This document shows, piece after piece, positions 27,242-35,021 of a stretch of 64,000 nucleotides of DNA. This DNA comes from Anaerolineales bacterium (lineage in GTDB: Bacteria; Chloroflexota; Anaerolineae; Anaerolineales; Villigracilaceae). The notes under the pieces are model-generated. The model had not been told where the DNA came from and searched no databases. It saw only the letters and a list, made by a program, of their open reading frames with translations. The position numbers and the translations under genes are program-made. Within the stretch, counting starts at the first letter, position 1. Every line of letters begins with the position of its first letter. The stretch is from positions 186,001 to 250,000 of the forward strand of contig JAFGSI010000004.1 of assembly GCA_016934715.1 (NCBI GenBank), in the 5' to 3' direction.

Positions 27242-28027
27242 ATGAATACACTTCACATGGATACAGCGACACTGACGGAATTGTATGGCTACATCAACAA
27301 TTGGCTGATGGAAACCCGGACCGCTGTCGATGTCCTGAAAAGGGACAGCGGCGTTCTGCCCGACTATTGGGAGGATGCGCAGGGCGAACGCGCCGGGCGG
27401 GCCCTCCAGGAGAATGTCCGACACCTGGAAGGCCTGCTGGCCGCCGTGGAGACCCTCAATCAGCGCATGTGGCGGGAGATCGATGAATGGCTGCTGGCCG
27501 ACGGGATGGGGCAGCGCGACTTCCGAGGAATTGCGGCTGCTTCCATCCTGGGCGAGCCACCCCGGCCTGCCCCGCCGCGTGAAACAGAATTGGCGTATTA
27601 TGACCGTCCGGATGATGATGGCGGTGGTTTCTGGGGCGCCCTCAAGAGCGTTACCGTGGACCCGTTGATCAGCGCGGCAAAAGCCACCGGGGGGTTTGTG
27701 AACCAGTATGTCATCGAACCGATCGATGATTTCGTGGTTGAGCCGATCGCGGATGGGCTGCGTGGGCTCATCACGCCGGCCAGTGCCAGTCCTCAGGCGG
27801 TCAGGAACAGCCCCGGAGCAAGGAACGCCCCCCTGCCTCCCGGGGCGGATCCGGGGATCCGGATCATCAACCGGGACGACATCCTCAACCGGGATGACAT
27901 CCTCAACCGGGATGACATCCTCAACCGGGATGACATCATCAACCGGGATGACATCATCAACCGGGATGACATCATCAACCGCGATGACATTATCAACCGC
28001 GATGACATCATCAACCGCGATGATTGA
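27242..28027 (+). CDS. WXG-like protein with C-terminal NRDDI(I/L) hexapeptide repeats
   Basis: 261 residues. Residues 1-95 have the two-helix WXG100 layout, but the turn reads YWEDAQGE, so the motif is altered. A middle region (SVTVDPLISAAKATGGFVNQY, VIEPIDDFVVEPIADGL) resembles linkers of secreted toxins. The C-terminus is nine perfect six-residue repeats (I-I/L-N-R-D-D) up to the stop, giving an alternating acid/base, Asn-rich tail of unknown fold; Asp-rich repeats could bind cations. AGGATCCC precedes the ATG. Candidate secreted surface protein. Confidence 0.75.
   Translation: MNTLHMDTATLTELYGYINNWLMETRTAVDVLKRDSGVLPDYWEDAQGERAGRALQENVRHLEGLLAAVETLNQRMWREIDEWLLADGMGQRDFRGIAAASILGEPPRPAPPRETELAYYDRPDDDGGGFWGALKSVTVDPLISAAKATGGFVNQYVIEPIDDFVVEPIADGLRGLITPASASPQAVRNSPGARNAPLPPGADPGIRIINRDDILNRDDILNRDDILNRDDIINRDDIINRDDIINRDDIINRDDIINRDD
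27863..28024 (+). repeat. 18-nt tandem repeat, nine copies, in frame
   Basis: Unit ATCMTCAACCGSGAYGAC encodes I(I/L)NRDD. The first copies use CTC (Leu) and GGG, the last use CGC and GAT, so variants are grouped in order, as expected from stepwise tandem duplication. Ends exactly at the stop codon. Confidence 0.97.
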
Positions 28028-28050
28028 CGGGTGAAGACAGGAGATTTCCC

Positions 28051-28497
28051 ATGGAGACCATGTTGTTCAGGGGGCCCGGGTTTGAAATGCAGGTGCCGAC
28101 CAACTGGCTGATTCGCGCCTCCCCGCAGCATCAGGCGATTTTCATAACCCCCCAACGGGAAGACAACCTGCTTGCCAATCTGGTCGTCGATCTGGTCCGG
28201 ATCAGCAGCGATGTCGGCCTGGCAGAGATCCGCATCCTGCTCCAGCGGACGCGCCAGGATCTTTTCCCGGATGCAGAGGTGCTGGTCGAGGATGAAGCCA
28301 CACTGGATGGACGCCCGGCCTATCACTGCTTCTACCGTTTCCAGCATCCCAAGGCAGACAAGGCGACCCTGCAGCGCATTATTGCCCTGCCGGTGGACGG
28401 CATGCTGGTCAGCCTGACCGCCAGCCGGACAGCCGGGGAAGCGGCCGACCTGGACCGGACCCTGGCCGGGATGATCCAGGATTTCAAGTTTGTGTGA
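28051..28497 (+). CDS. DcrB/DUF1795-like (PsbP/Mog1 fold) protein
   Basis: 148 residues. The pattern (FRGPGFEMQVPTNWLI, FITPQ, LVVDLVRI, LDGRPAYHCFYRF, QRIIALPVDGMLVSLTAS, DLDRTLAGMIQDFKFV) is that of DcrB-type proteins with the Mog1/PsbP fold, often encoded with secretion systems as accessory or chaperone-like proteins. No signal peptide. ATG 28051 with ACAGGAG upstream; lies 23 bases after the repeat protein and is probably co-transcribed with it. Confidence 0.75.
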   Translation: METMLFRGPGFEMQVPTNWLIRASPQHQAIFITPQREDNLLANLVVDLVRISSDVGLAEIRILLQRTRQDLFPDAEVLVEDEATLDGRPAYHCFYRFQHPKADKATLQRIIALPVDGMLVSLTASRTAGEAADLDRTLAGMIQDFKFV

Positions 28498-28659
28498 GGG
28501 GAGCGGGAACGGCAAAAAGCGGCCTGTGGTGGAAACTTCCGCTGGCAGGTTCTTGGGGCGGCGGATCCAACCAGTGCCTCGATCCTGTCTCGTATCAACC
28601 CGATCCGGCTGAGGCCTGCTCCGTTTCTGCTGCGAGCCAGACGAAAAGAAAGGAACCAC

Positions 28660-28886
28660 GACCGGTCTGCTCGGCCCATCCCTGGGACGCGATCAGACCG
28701 CTGCGCAGATCGGTGCAGGCGGCAGGAGGGGGGGTTCCAGGGCCTTCGATTTGTGTCTGGAGACAGACCCGGCTGCCAGGAGCATCTGCAGCGATCGATT
28801 TCCCCTGCGGGCTGGCTCGGGCTCTGAAGCGCTTCGAAGGCGAGGCCAGGGCCCTGGCAACGGGAGGGATCGTGTCGGACGGATGA
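28660..28886 (+). pseudogene. Decayed third Ser/Thr kinase (N-terminal lobe fragment)
   Basis: One frame reads GLLGPSLGRDQTAAQIGAGG, matching the GLIGHSLGRYQILERLGEGG start of the neighbouring kinase. After a frame change, LARALKRFEGEARALA matches the helix LKRFEREAKALARL of both intact kinases. The glycine loop is damaged, the catalytic lobe is gone. A relic of tandem kinase duplication inside the secretion locus. Confidence 0.75.
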
Positions 28887-28937
28887 CCGGGAGGCATTCC
28901 GGCTCTCTACAGGCGCTTAACAACTGCCCAGGGATCA

Positions 28938-28967
28938 TTGCGGAGAAGGTCGTGGTTGGGATAGAAT
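28938..28967 (+). promoter_or_regulatory. Possible promoter of the WXG-CHAP gene
   Basis: TTGCGG, 18-base spacer, TAGAAT, giving a leader of roughly 190 bases. Moderate match only. Confidence 0.4.
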
Positions 28968-29162
28968 CATCCGGTCGCCCTCCAATCCTTGCCCAATCTT
29001 AAAAACTGCTGCGATGTCCAGAGATCCCCTCGCCTCCGAACATGCCCGTCCCATCGCCCGGTCCGGGCAGCCATATCTGCTGGACTTGAGGCCTGCCCTG
29101 GATCGCGCACTCTTCCTGGATCAACAGGGGTCCTGTCGCTTCCGCGAAGCGAGGAGGCACTG

Positions 29163-30398
29163 ATGCCTGCGCTTCACATGGATCCCGAGCAGGTCCGCCA
29201 GGCGGCTGAGCAGCTGGAGCAATTTGCCGGCCTGATCTACGAGGGCAGCCAGGCCCTGCAGCGGCGGCTGGCCCGCCTGGACTGGCAGGGCGGCGGCAGT
29301 GCCGATTTCACGGTCCGCCTTCAGCAGGTGGTCCGCGGGCTGCGCCAGCAGGCCGAAGAGGCCCGGACCTTCAGCCAGCGCATCCGGCGCGAGGTCGATG
29401 AGTGGCAGGCGACAGATTCGGCCGGACCCGGCCACCCGACTTCACGGTTCGGGTTCGGCCCGCAGCTGGCCGCGGCCGGGGGCGGAGTTGCCCTGGTGGG
29501 CAGCGTGCTGGGCGCTTCGACGTCCGCCGGGGAGGCCTATCATGATGCGATCCGGGGGATGTCCTGGAAAGACCGCTTCCTGGAAGAACAGCGCCTGGAT
29601 GCGGCGCGGGCGGCTTCCCGGGCCCACCTGGATGCAATGCAGGACGAGGCCGAAATCCACTCCCGGCTCGAGGATCTCGATGCCCGGATTGCCGACCTGG
29701 AGCGCCGGCGGGCCGGGGCCCAATCCAGGGCGGATGCCTGGTACAACCGGATCCGGCCGGATTGGGACAAGGAGCACCGGCCTTTTCCCGGGGATGGGGA
29801 CGGCCTTCCCTGGCGGACCGAATCCGATGATTATGAGGACCAGGTGTCGCAGTTGGACATCGAACTGCAGGCCCTGCGGTCCGAACGCCAGAACCTGCAG
29901 GCCGAGCTGGATGCCTGCCGGCAGGAACAGGCCAACCTGGCCGAATTACAGGCCCGCCAGTCCGCGCTGGAGGGGGTGATCGCCCCGGGAATCCCGGAGG
30001 ATGGGCCGTCGGCGAGACACCCCTATTTTCCAGGGACCGACTCCACCAACTGCACACGCTATGCGGCTCGCCACCGCAACGTTCCCTGCAGCGGGAATGC
30101 CCATCAGTGGAATGACCAGGCCGCCGCCGCCGGATACGAGACCGGCAATCGCCCGGTCCCCGGCAGCGTGCTGGTGATCGAGCCCGATCCGACCGGCCGC
30201 CAGAGCCATGCGACCCATGGTCATGTGGCGATCGTGGACGGCGTGGATGACCTGGGCGGCGGCAGTTACAACGTGCACATCCGCGAGGGCGGCTGGAACG
30301 GGGGCTACAGTGAGCGCAGCCTGACCATCCATACCAGCGGGGCTTCGGCCGATGTCCGGGGGGTGCCGGTCAGTTTCATATACGATCAGCAGCGGTAG
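29163..30398 (+). CDS. WXG100-coiled-coil-CHAP protein, putative secreted peptidoglycan hydrolase
   Basis: 411 residues. Residues 1-95: WXG100 hairpin (LARLDWQGGGSADFTV). Residues about 150-280: long charged coiled coil (EAEIHSRLEDLDARIADLERRRA; QLDIELQALRSERQNLQAELDA). Residues about 290-411: CHAP domain with catalytic Cys in DSTNCTRYAARH near 298, and His in HATHGHVAIVDGV near 357. CHAP enzymes cut peptidoglycan peptide bonds. WXG fusion marks it as a substrate of the type VII system, either to open the wall for secretion or as an antibacterial effector. ATG 29163 with GAGGAGGC upstream. No immunity gene follows. Confidence 0.88.
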   Translation: MPALHMDPEQVRQAAEQLEQFAGLIYEGSQALQRRLARLDWQGGGSADFTVRLQQVVRGLRQQAEEARTFSQRIRREVDEWQATDSAGPGHPTSRFGFGPQLAAAGGGVALVGSVLGASTSAGEAYHDAIRGMSWKDRFLEEQRLDAARAASRAHLDAMQDEAEIHSRLEDLDARIADLERRRAGAQSRADAWYNRIRPDWDKEHRPFPGDGDGLPWRTESDDYEDQVSQLDIELQALRSERQNLQAELDACRQEQANLAELQARQSALEGVIAPGIPEDGPSARHPYFPGTDSTNCTRYAARHRNVPCSGNAHQWNDQAAAAGYETGNRPVPGSVLVIEPDPTGRQSHATHGHVAIVDGVDDLGGGSYNVHIREGGWNGGYSERSLTIHTSGASADVRGVPVSFIYDQQR

Positions 30399-30444
30399 GC
30401 GTGTTTGCCCTGCCGGGTGGAAAGGCGCCCCTTCCAGGATCACC

Positions 30445-30474
30445 CGGCCAGACGGTCCCAGGACCGTGTGGCCG
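30445..30474. terminator. Bidirectional hairpin between convergent genes
   Basis: CGGCCAGACGGTCC pairs with GGACCGTGTGGCCG (14 positions, one mismatch) around a 2-base loop, between the CHAP gene and the converging dnaE-type gene. No T-tract. Confidence 0.5.
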
Positions 30475-30491
30475 TCTGCCGCAGCCCGCCT

Positions 30492-33400
30492 TTATCCAGG
30501 CCGGGCAACCTTTTCCGCCCGCAGCAGCGGCTCGACCCGGGCCGGGTCGGTTTCCACCACGCCGGTTACCAGGATCGGCGCGGCGGCGTGGATGAAGGTC
30601 CGCGCCTGGCGGTAAACGTCCGGGAACAGGACCACGTCCAGGGTCCCGGACAGGTCCTCCAGGGTCAGGAACATCATCGCCTGGCCTTTGGCGGTCCGGC
30701 TGCGGTGCCCGCTCTGGCGTACGCCGGCCACGGTCACCCGCTGGCCGACCCGCCCGGCGGCCTCAACGGTCGTGATCGCCCCGGCTGCCCGGATCTGCTC
30801 GGCGGCCAGTTCGAGCGGGTGGGCCTCCAGGCTGGTGCCGAGCAGCTCCTTCTGGGCAGCGGCCTTCTGTTCGAGGGTCCAGTCAGCGGCCTGGACCGCA
30901 TCCTTGGCCCCGGTCCAGGCGAACAGGCTGGGCTGCCCGGCCTGCCAGCCGCCGCCTTCCAGACGGTTCAAAATCGAAGGGATCGTCCCGAAGCCCTCCA
31001 GGGCCCCGGCGCGCGCCAGGCTGGTGGCTTCCTGCGGGCGCGGGTCGACCCGCGCCAGGAAGTCCTCCAGCGATCCGAAGGGCCTGACCTGCCGGACGAT
31101 GCGCTCGATCGTCCGGCGGGTCAGGCCCCTGACCTGGTCGAGGCCCATGAAGAGGGCCCGCTCTCCGCTTGCATCCTGTGCGTAGACAAAGTTGCGGCCC
31201 GAGAAATGGATGTGCGGGGCGTGCACGGCCAGCCCCAGCCGGCGGGCCTCGCCCAGGTAGACCCGCTGGCTGTAGTAGCCGCCCCAGTTGGCCAGCACGG
31301 CGGCCATGAACTCGCCGGGGAAATGGGTCTTGCACCAGGCCGACCTCCAGCCCACCTGGGCATAGGAGGCGGCGTGGGCCTTGGGGAAGCCGTAGCCGGC
31401 GAAAGCGGCCATCATCTCCCAGACCCGCTCGCCGGTCTCGGGTGGGATGCCGTTGCGCGCATGGGCCTGCTCGATGAATTTGCGGCGCAGCTCCTGCATG
31501 CGTTTGCCCGGGTCGAAGTGGCTCATTGCCCGGCGCAGCAGGTCGGCCTCTGCCAGGCTGAAGCTGGCCAGTTCGTGGGCGATGCGCAGGACCTGCTCCT
31601 GGTACAGGATCACCCCGAAGGTCTCTTCCAGCAGGGGCGCCAGGGCCGGATGGAGGTGGCTGACCGGCTCGTCGCCCTTGTAGCGGCGTACGAAGGCGTC
31701 CTTCAACCCGCCGCTCAAGGGACCCGGCCGGTAGAGCGCCAGGGCGGCCATGATGTCGTCCTGGCTGCGGGCGTGGATCGCGCGCAGGGTGGCGCGCATC
31801 CCGGGGCTCTCGATCTGGAAGCAGCCGATCGTTGCGCCGCTCTCGACCCGCTCGGAGGTCGCCGGGTCCATGTCGGGGGTCGCCTCGAGAACCCTCAGCG
31901 GGCTGGTGAATTCCTGCGGACGGCCGGCCTGGATGAAGGCGGCCACGTCGCCCAGGACGGTCAGGCCGCGGATCCCGAGCAGGTCGATCTTGACCAGACC
32001 CATGGCCTCGACTGCCTCCAGGTCGAACTGGGTGATCGTGATCCGCTTGCTGCCCGAGCGCATCACCGGCACCAGGTCGGTCAGCGGGCCGGGCGCCACG
32101 ACCACCCCGCCGGGGTGGACCGAGAGATGGCGCGGCAGCCTGAGCAGGGCCTCGGCCTGCTCGAAGATCTGCCGGAAGGCCGCCGCGGGGTAGGCCTCCC
32201 GCAGGTCGGCGAAGGGCGAGGGCGGGTCACGGCCCTCCTGGTCCTGCTCCTTGCGGGCCCAGAAGGCGTGCGGCAGCTGGTCGACCATCTCGCGCACCCG
32301 GGCGGGGGTCAGGCCGTGGGCCTTGGCCACGTCGCCCAGGGCCGAGCGCGGCCGGAAGCGGTTGACCGTCGCCACCATTGCAGCCCGGTCTGCGCCGCAG
32401 GTCTCGAAGACATGCTGGATGACGGCCTCGCGCCCGCGCGAGCACAGGTCGGTATCGATATCGGGCGGGGTCGCCCGGGCCGGGTTGAGGAAGCGTTCGA
32501 AGTACAGGTTCAGGCGCAGCGGGTCGGGGCTGGTGATGCCCAGGCAGTGGGCGACCAGCGAGGAGGCCGCCGAACCGCGCGACGAGAACGGGATCCCGCT
32601 TCGGCGGGCGAAGTCGAGGATCTCCTCGACGATCAGGAAGATCGGCTCGTAGCCCATGCGGGCGATGACCTCCAGCTCGTGGTCGAGGCGGGCCCTGACC
32701 GGCGGGCGGATCCGCCCGTACAGGCGGCGGGCTCCCGCCTCGGCCTTGCGGCGCAGGTGTTCGGCGGCGCTGCGCCCCTCCGGCAGCGGGACGATCGGCA
32801 TGCGGGCCACGCCCAGCGGCAGGGCGAAATGGCAGCGGGCGGCGATCTCGGCCGTGGCGGCCAGGGCCGCCGGGAAGTGCTGGTAGCGGGATTCGATCTC
32901 GCCTGCCGGGACGAAATGCGCCCCCGGTGGGGCGGCCGCGGTGACGGGGAGCCGGCCCAGCGGCTGGTTCAGGCGGATGGCGGTCAGGGTGCGCTGCAGG
33001 CTGGCCTGGGCGGGGGTCAGGTAATGGACGGGATGGGCCACGACGGTCGGCAGCCCCAGCTTGTGGGCCAGCAGCGAGACCGGCAGCGCCCGGGCCGGGT
33101 CCTGCAGGGCGGCATACAACCGGCCGGGAAAGATCTCCCCGAGTTGGGCGAGTCGTTCCCGGGCCGCCTCTCCCGTCTCGGCGCGCAGGGCGATCAGGTC
33201 GCCGGAGAAGGACGACAGCATGCCAGGCGGGCAGGCGGCAAGCGGATCGTCCCGCAGGGCCAGGGCGCTCGCCAGGCGGCACAGGTTGGCCCAGCCGTCC
33301 AGGTTCATGGCCAGGAGCGACAGGGGGCCGGCTTCCAGGTCGATCTCCAGGCCCAGCACGGGCTGGACGCCGGCCTCCTGGCAGGCGGTCACGAATTCGA

Positions 33401-33539
33401 CCGCCCCGGAGAGCAGATGGTGGTCGGTCAGGCCGAGGGCCGACATCCCGTCGGCTGCTGCGGCCCGGGTCAGCTCGGAGGGCAGCGGCAGGCCCTCCTG
33501 CAGGGAGTAAGCCGAGTGCGTGGTGAGATGGAGGTACAT
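30492..33539 (-). CDS. DNA polymerase III alpha subunit, DnaE2/error-prone-like
   Basis: 1015 residues, C-family polymerase. PHP domain at the N-terminus (LTTHSAYSLQEGLPLPSE, LGLTDHHLLSGAVEF), polymerase core with SSRGSAASSLVAHCLGIT, the catalytic PDIDTD, HLSVHPGGVV and VKIDLLGIRGL, and a C-terminal OB fold (VTVAGVRQSGHRSRTAKGQAMMFLTLED). Length and layout fit the shorter DnaE2/ImuC type used in damage tolerance rather than the replicative form. ATG at 33539 chosen because MYLHLTTHS is the usual N-terminus. Divergent from an HTH regulator and a PolB2 cassette, which supports a DNA-damage role. Confidence 0.88.
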   Translation of the reverse strand: MYLHLTTHSAYSLQEGLPLPSELTRAAAADGMSALGLTDHHLLSGAVEFVTACQEAGVQPVLGLEIDLEAGPLSLLAMNLDGWANLCRLASALALRDDPLAACPPGMLSSFSGDLIALRAETGEAARERLAQLGEIFPGRLYAALQDPARALPVSLLAHKLGLPTVVAHPVHYLTPAQASLQRTLTAIRLNQPLGRLPVTAAAPPGAHFVPAGEIESRYQHFPAALAATAEIAARCHFALPLGVARMPIVPLPEGRSAAEHLRRKAEAGARRLYGRIRPPVRARLDHELEVIARMGYEPIFLIVEEILDFARRSGIPFSSRGSAASSLVAHCLGITSPDPLRLNLYFERFLNPARATPPDIDTDLCSRGREAVIQHVFETCGADRAAMVATVNRFRPRSALGDVAKAHGLTPARVREMVDQLPHAFWARKEQDQEGRDPPSPFADLREAYPAAAFRQIFEQAEALLRLPRHLSVHPGGVVVAPGPLTDLVPVMRSGSKRITITQFDLEAVEAMGLVKIDLLGIRGLTVLGDVAAFIQAGRPQEFTSPLRVLEATPDMDPATSERVESGATIGCFQIESPGMRATLRAIHARSQDDIMAALALYRPGPLSGGLKDAFVRRYKGDEPVSHLHPALAPLLEETFGVILYQEQVLRIAHELASFSLAEADLLRRAMSHFDPGKRMQELRRKFIEQAHARNGIPPETGERVWEMMAAFAGYGFPKAHAASYAQVGWRSAWCKTHFPGEFMAAVLANWGGYYSQRVYLGEARRLGLAVHAPHIHFSGRNFVYAQDASGERALFMGLDQVRGLTRRTIERIVRQVRPFGSLEDFLARVDPRPQEATSLARAGALEGFGTIPSILNRLEGGGWQAGQPSLFAWTGAKDAVQAADWTLEQKAAAQKELLGTSLEAHPLELAAEQIRAAGAITTVEAAGRVGQRVTVAGVRQSGHRSRTAKGQAMMFLTLEDLSGTLDVVLFPDVYRQARTFIHAAAPILVTGVVETDPARVEPLLRAEKVARPG

Positions 33540-33670
33540 CGAACCGATTGTACTGCCGAATCGGATGGAGCAGGCCGGTTTTCCGGGGGACACTCGCCGA
33601 GCAGAGAGCGGGCGAGGTTCCGGCGACGCCGTTTGCGCGAGGGGTGCTCTCGCTAGAACAAATTTTCTGC

Positions 33671-33676
33671 TATAAT
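33671..33676 (+). promoter_or_regulatory. -10 box before the LuxR-type regulator
   Basis: Perfect TATAAT. Just upstream at 33655-33667 the sequence TAGAACAAATTTTC has a GAAC-N4-TTTC arrangement, one base from the Gram-positive LexA box GAAC-N4-GTTC. A GTG at 33681 in frame is close enough to the transcription start for leaderless initiation. Confidence 0.5.
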
Positions 33677-33707
33677 CAGGGTGGAACCCTGGTTCAGGGC
33701 ACCTGCC

Positions 33708-34127
33708 ATGGCGATCTGGAAACAACTTTTGCGTTCCCTGGGACTCGCGCCATCCTGCGAATCACACACCTACTCGCTGGACGGGAACCTGCACACAGTG
33801 CTGGTCCAGCTGGCCGAGCGTGAGCAGCGTCTCCCCGAGGAGGTTCACGCCGACCTGCTGGCTGACGCGCTGGCCCAGCGCGGCGATCACGAACGGCTGT
33901 GGTGGCTGTGGGAATCGCTCTCGCCGCGCGAGCAGGACGTCACCGCCCTGACCTGCCTGGGATACACCAACCGCCAGATGGCCGCCCGGCTGCACGTCTC
34001 GCCCGACACGGTCAAGGGCTACGTCCGGCAGGCGCTGGTCCGCTACAACCTGCACGGCAAGAACGAACTGCGCCTGCTGCTGGCCGATTGGGATTTCAGC
34101 GCCTGGGGGCCGCCGGCCCAGTCCTAG
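33708..34127 (+). CDS. LuxR-type HTH regulator
   Basis: 139 residues (148 if the in-frame GTG at 33681 is used). The C-terminal 60 residues are a LuxR/GerE helix-turn-helix: LSPREQDVTALTCLGYTNRQMAARLHVSPDTVKGYV. No receiver domain; the N-terminal 70 residues (helical) have no recognised family. It stands ahead of the RecA-like/PolB2 genes but is separated by a terminator, so it may control them or the divergent dnaE gene in trans. Target is inference from position. Confidence 0.8.
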   Translation: MAIWKQLLRSLGLAPSCESHTYSLDGNLHTVLVQLAEREQRLPEEVHADLLADALAQRGDHERLWWLWESLSPREQDVTALTCLGYTNRQMAARLHVSPDTVKGYVRQALVRYNLHGKNELRLLLADWDFSAWGPPAQS

Positions 34128-34184
34128 GCCGCCGGCCTGCCGGACCCCCAGCGCTGGCCCCTCCCCTGGGACCGGCCTGCCCTG

Positions 34185-34206
34185 CACCCCCGGGGGGGTG
34201 TTTTTT
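34185..34206 (+). terminator. Terminator after the LuxR-type gene
   Basis: CACCCC/GGGGTG stem (loop CGGG) directly followed by TTTTTT. Confidence 0.75.
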
Positions 34207-34233
34207 GTTCCCGGCAGGGGGTATCCTGAGAGC

Positions 34234-34758
34234 ATGAAGGCAACGCTCGAACCCCGTTCCTCCGGCTGGCTCCTGCTGGTCGGCCCGCGCAGCCTGAACG
34301 GCGACCTGCTGGCTGCGGTCGCCCGGCTGGGCGGGCGCAGTGCTGTGCGGGTCCTGGACGGCGGCAACCGCTTCAACGCCTACCGGGTCGCCCGGGCGGC
34401 GCGCGGCCGGGCGGAGGTCCTGGAGCGCGTCACCATCGCCCGGGCCTTTACCTGCTACCAGGTGCTCTCGCTGCTGGAGGGTTCCCCGGGCGGGACCGAG
34501 CCCTTCGTCATCCTTGACCTGCTCAATACCTTCTATGATGAATCCGTCCCGCCCGGGGAGCGCAAACGCCTGCTGGCAGCCTGCATTCCCCACCTGGGGC
34601 GCCTGGCCCGCACGGCCCCCGGCCTGGTCAGCGTCCATCCCCCGGCCGTCCCGGGGCGGACGGCTTCCGATCTGCTCGACCTGCTTCGGGGAGCGGCGGC
34701 CGAGGCCTTCTTTGCCCGGGCGGCAGCGCCCGAACCTGAACCCCGGAGGCTGTTCTGA
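34234..34758 (+). CDS. RecA-superfamily protein lacking a P-loop (aRadC/ImuA-like)
   Basis: 174 residues. The fold pattern is RecA-like: strand-loop GWLLLVGPRSLNG where Walker A should be (no GKT), VRVLDGGNRFNAYRVAR, then VTIARAFTCYQVLSLLE and a Walker-B-like strand FVILDLLNTFYDE. ATPase activity is therefore doubtful. Next come an 87-residue protein (1-base overlap) and a PolB2-like polymerase (4-base overlap). This trio matches the gene order described for archaeal aRadC-PolB2 operons, and parallels ImuA in bacterial mutasomes. The ATG at 34234 has only a weak ribosome site. Confidence 0.7.
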   Translation: MKATLEPRSSGWLLLVGPRSLNGDLLAAVARLGGRSAVRVLDGGNRFNAYRVARAARGRAEVLERVTIARAFTCYQVLSLLEGSPGGTEPFVILDLLNTFYDESVPPGERKRLLAACIPHLGRLARTAPGLVSVHPPAVPGRTASDLLDLLRGAAAEAFFARAAAPEPEPRRLF

Positions 34759-35021
34759 TGGGCCGCACGCTGTCGTCCGCAACCCAGCTCTTCCTGCAGG
34801 AAGAGGCCGCCTTTGCCCGCTTCCGGCGGGCCCTGCGCCGCGCCGACCAGCTGGCCCTCGACGACCTGTTCGCCAGCGCCCGCCAGCACCTGGCTGCCGC
34901 CCAGTACGCCGCCCACGCCCTGCCCTTCGAGGTCTTCCTGCTGGCCATGCTGCTCGAGGAGCACAAGCAGGTCCTGCGCCTGCGCCGCCAGCTGGACGAG
35001 CTCCTCCCCGGCGGACGATGA
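34758..35021 (+). CDS. Small helical protein of the RecA-like/PolB2 cassette
   Basis: 87 residues, fully helical and Ala/Leu/Arg-rich (FRRALRRADQLALDDLFASARQH, LPFEVFLLAMLLEEHKQVLRLRRQL). It overlaps the RecA-like gene by 1 base and the polymerase by 4, so the three are made together. No family name recognised. Position and size match the unnamed small subunit in aRadC-PolB2 operons; likely an adaptor between the RecA-like protein and the polymerase. Confidence 0.7.
   Translation: MGRTLSSATQLFLQEEAAFARFRRALRRADQLALDDLFASARQHLAAAQYAAHALPFEVFLLAMLLEEHKQVLRLRRQLDELLPGGR

Noticed and set aside
27863-28024. 18-nt repeat as a CRISPR array
   Set aside because: No spacers: units are contiguous, in frame and end at the stop codon.
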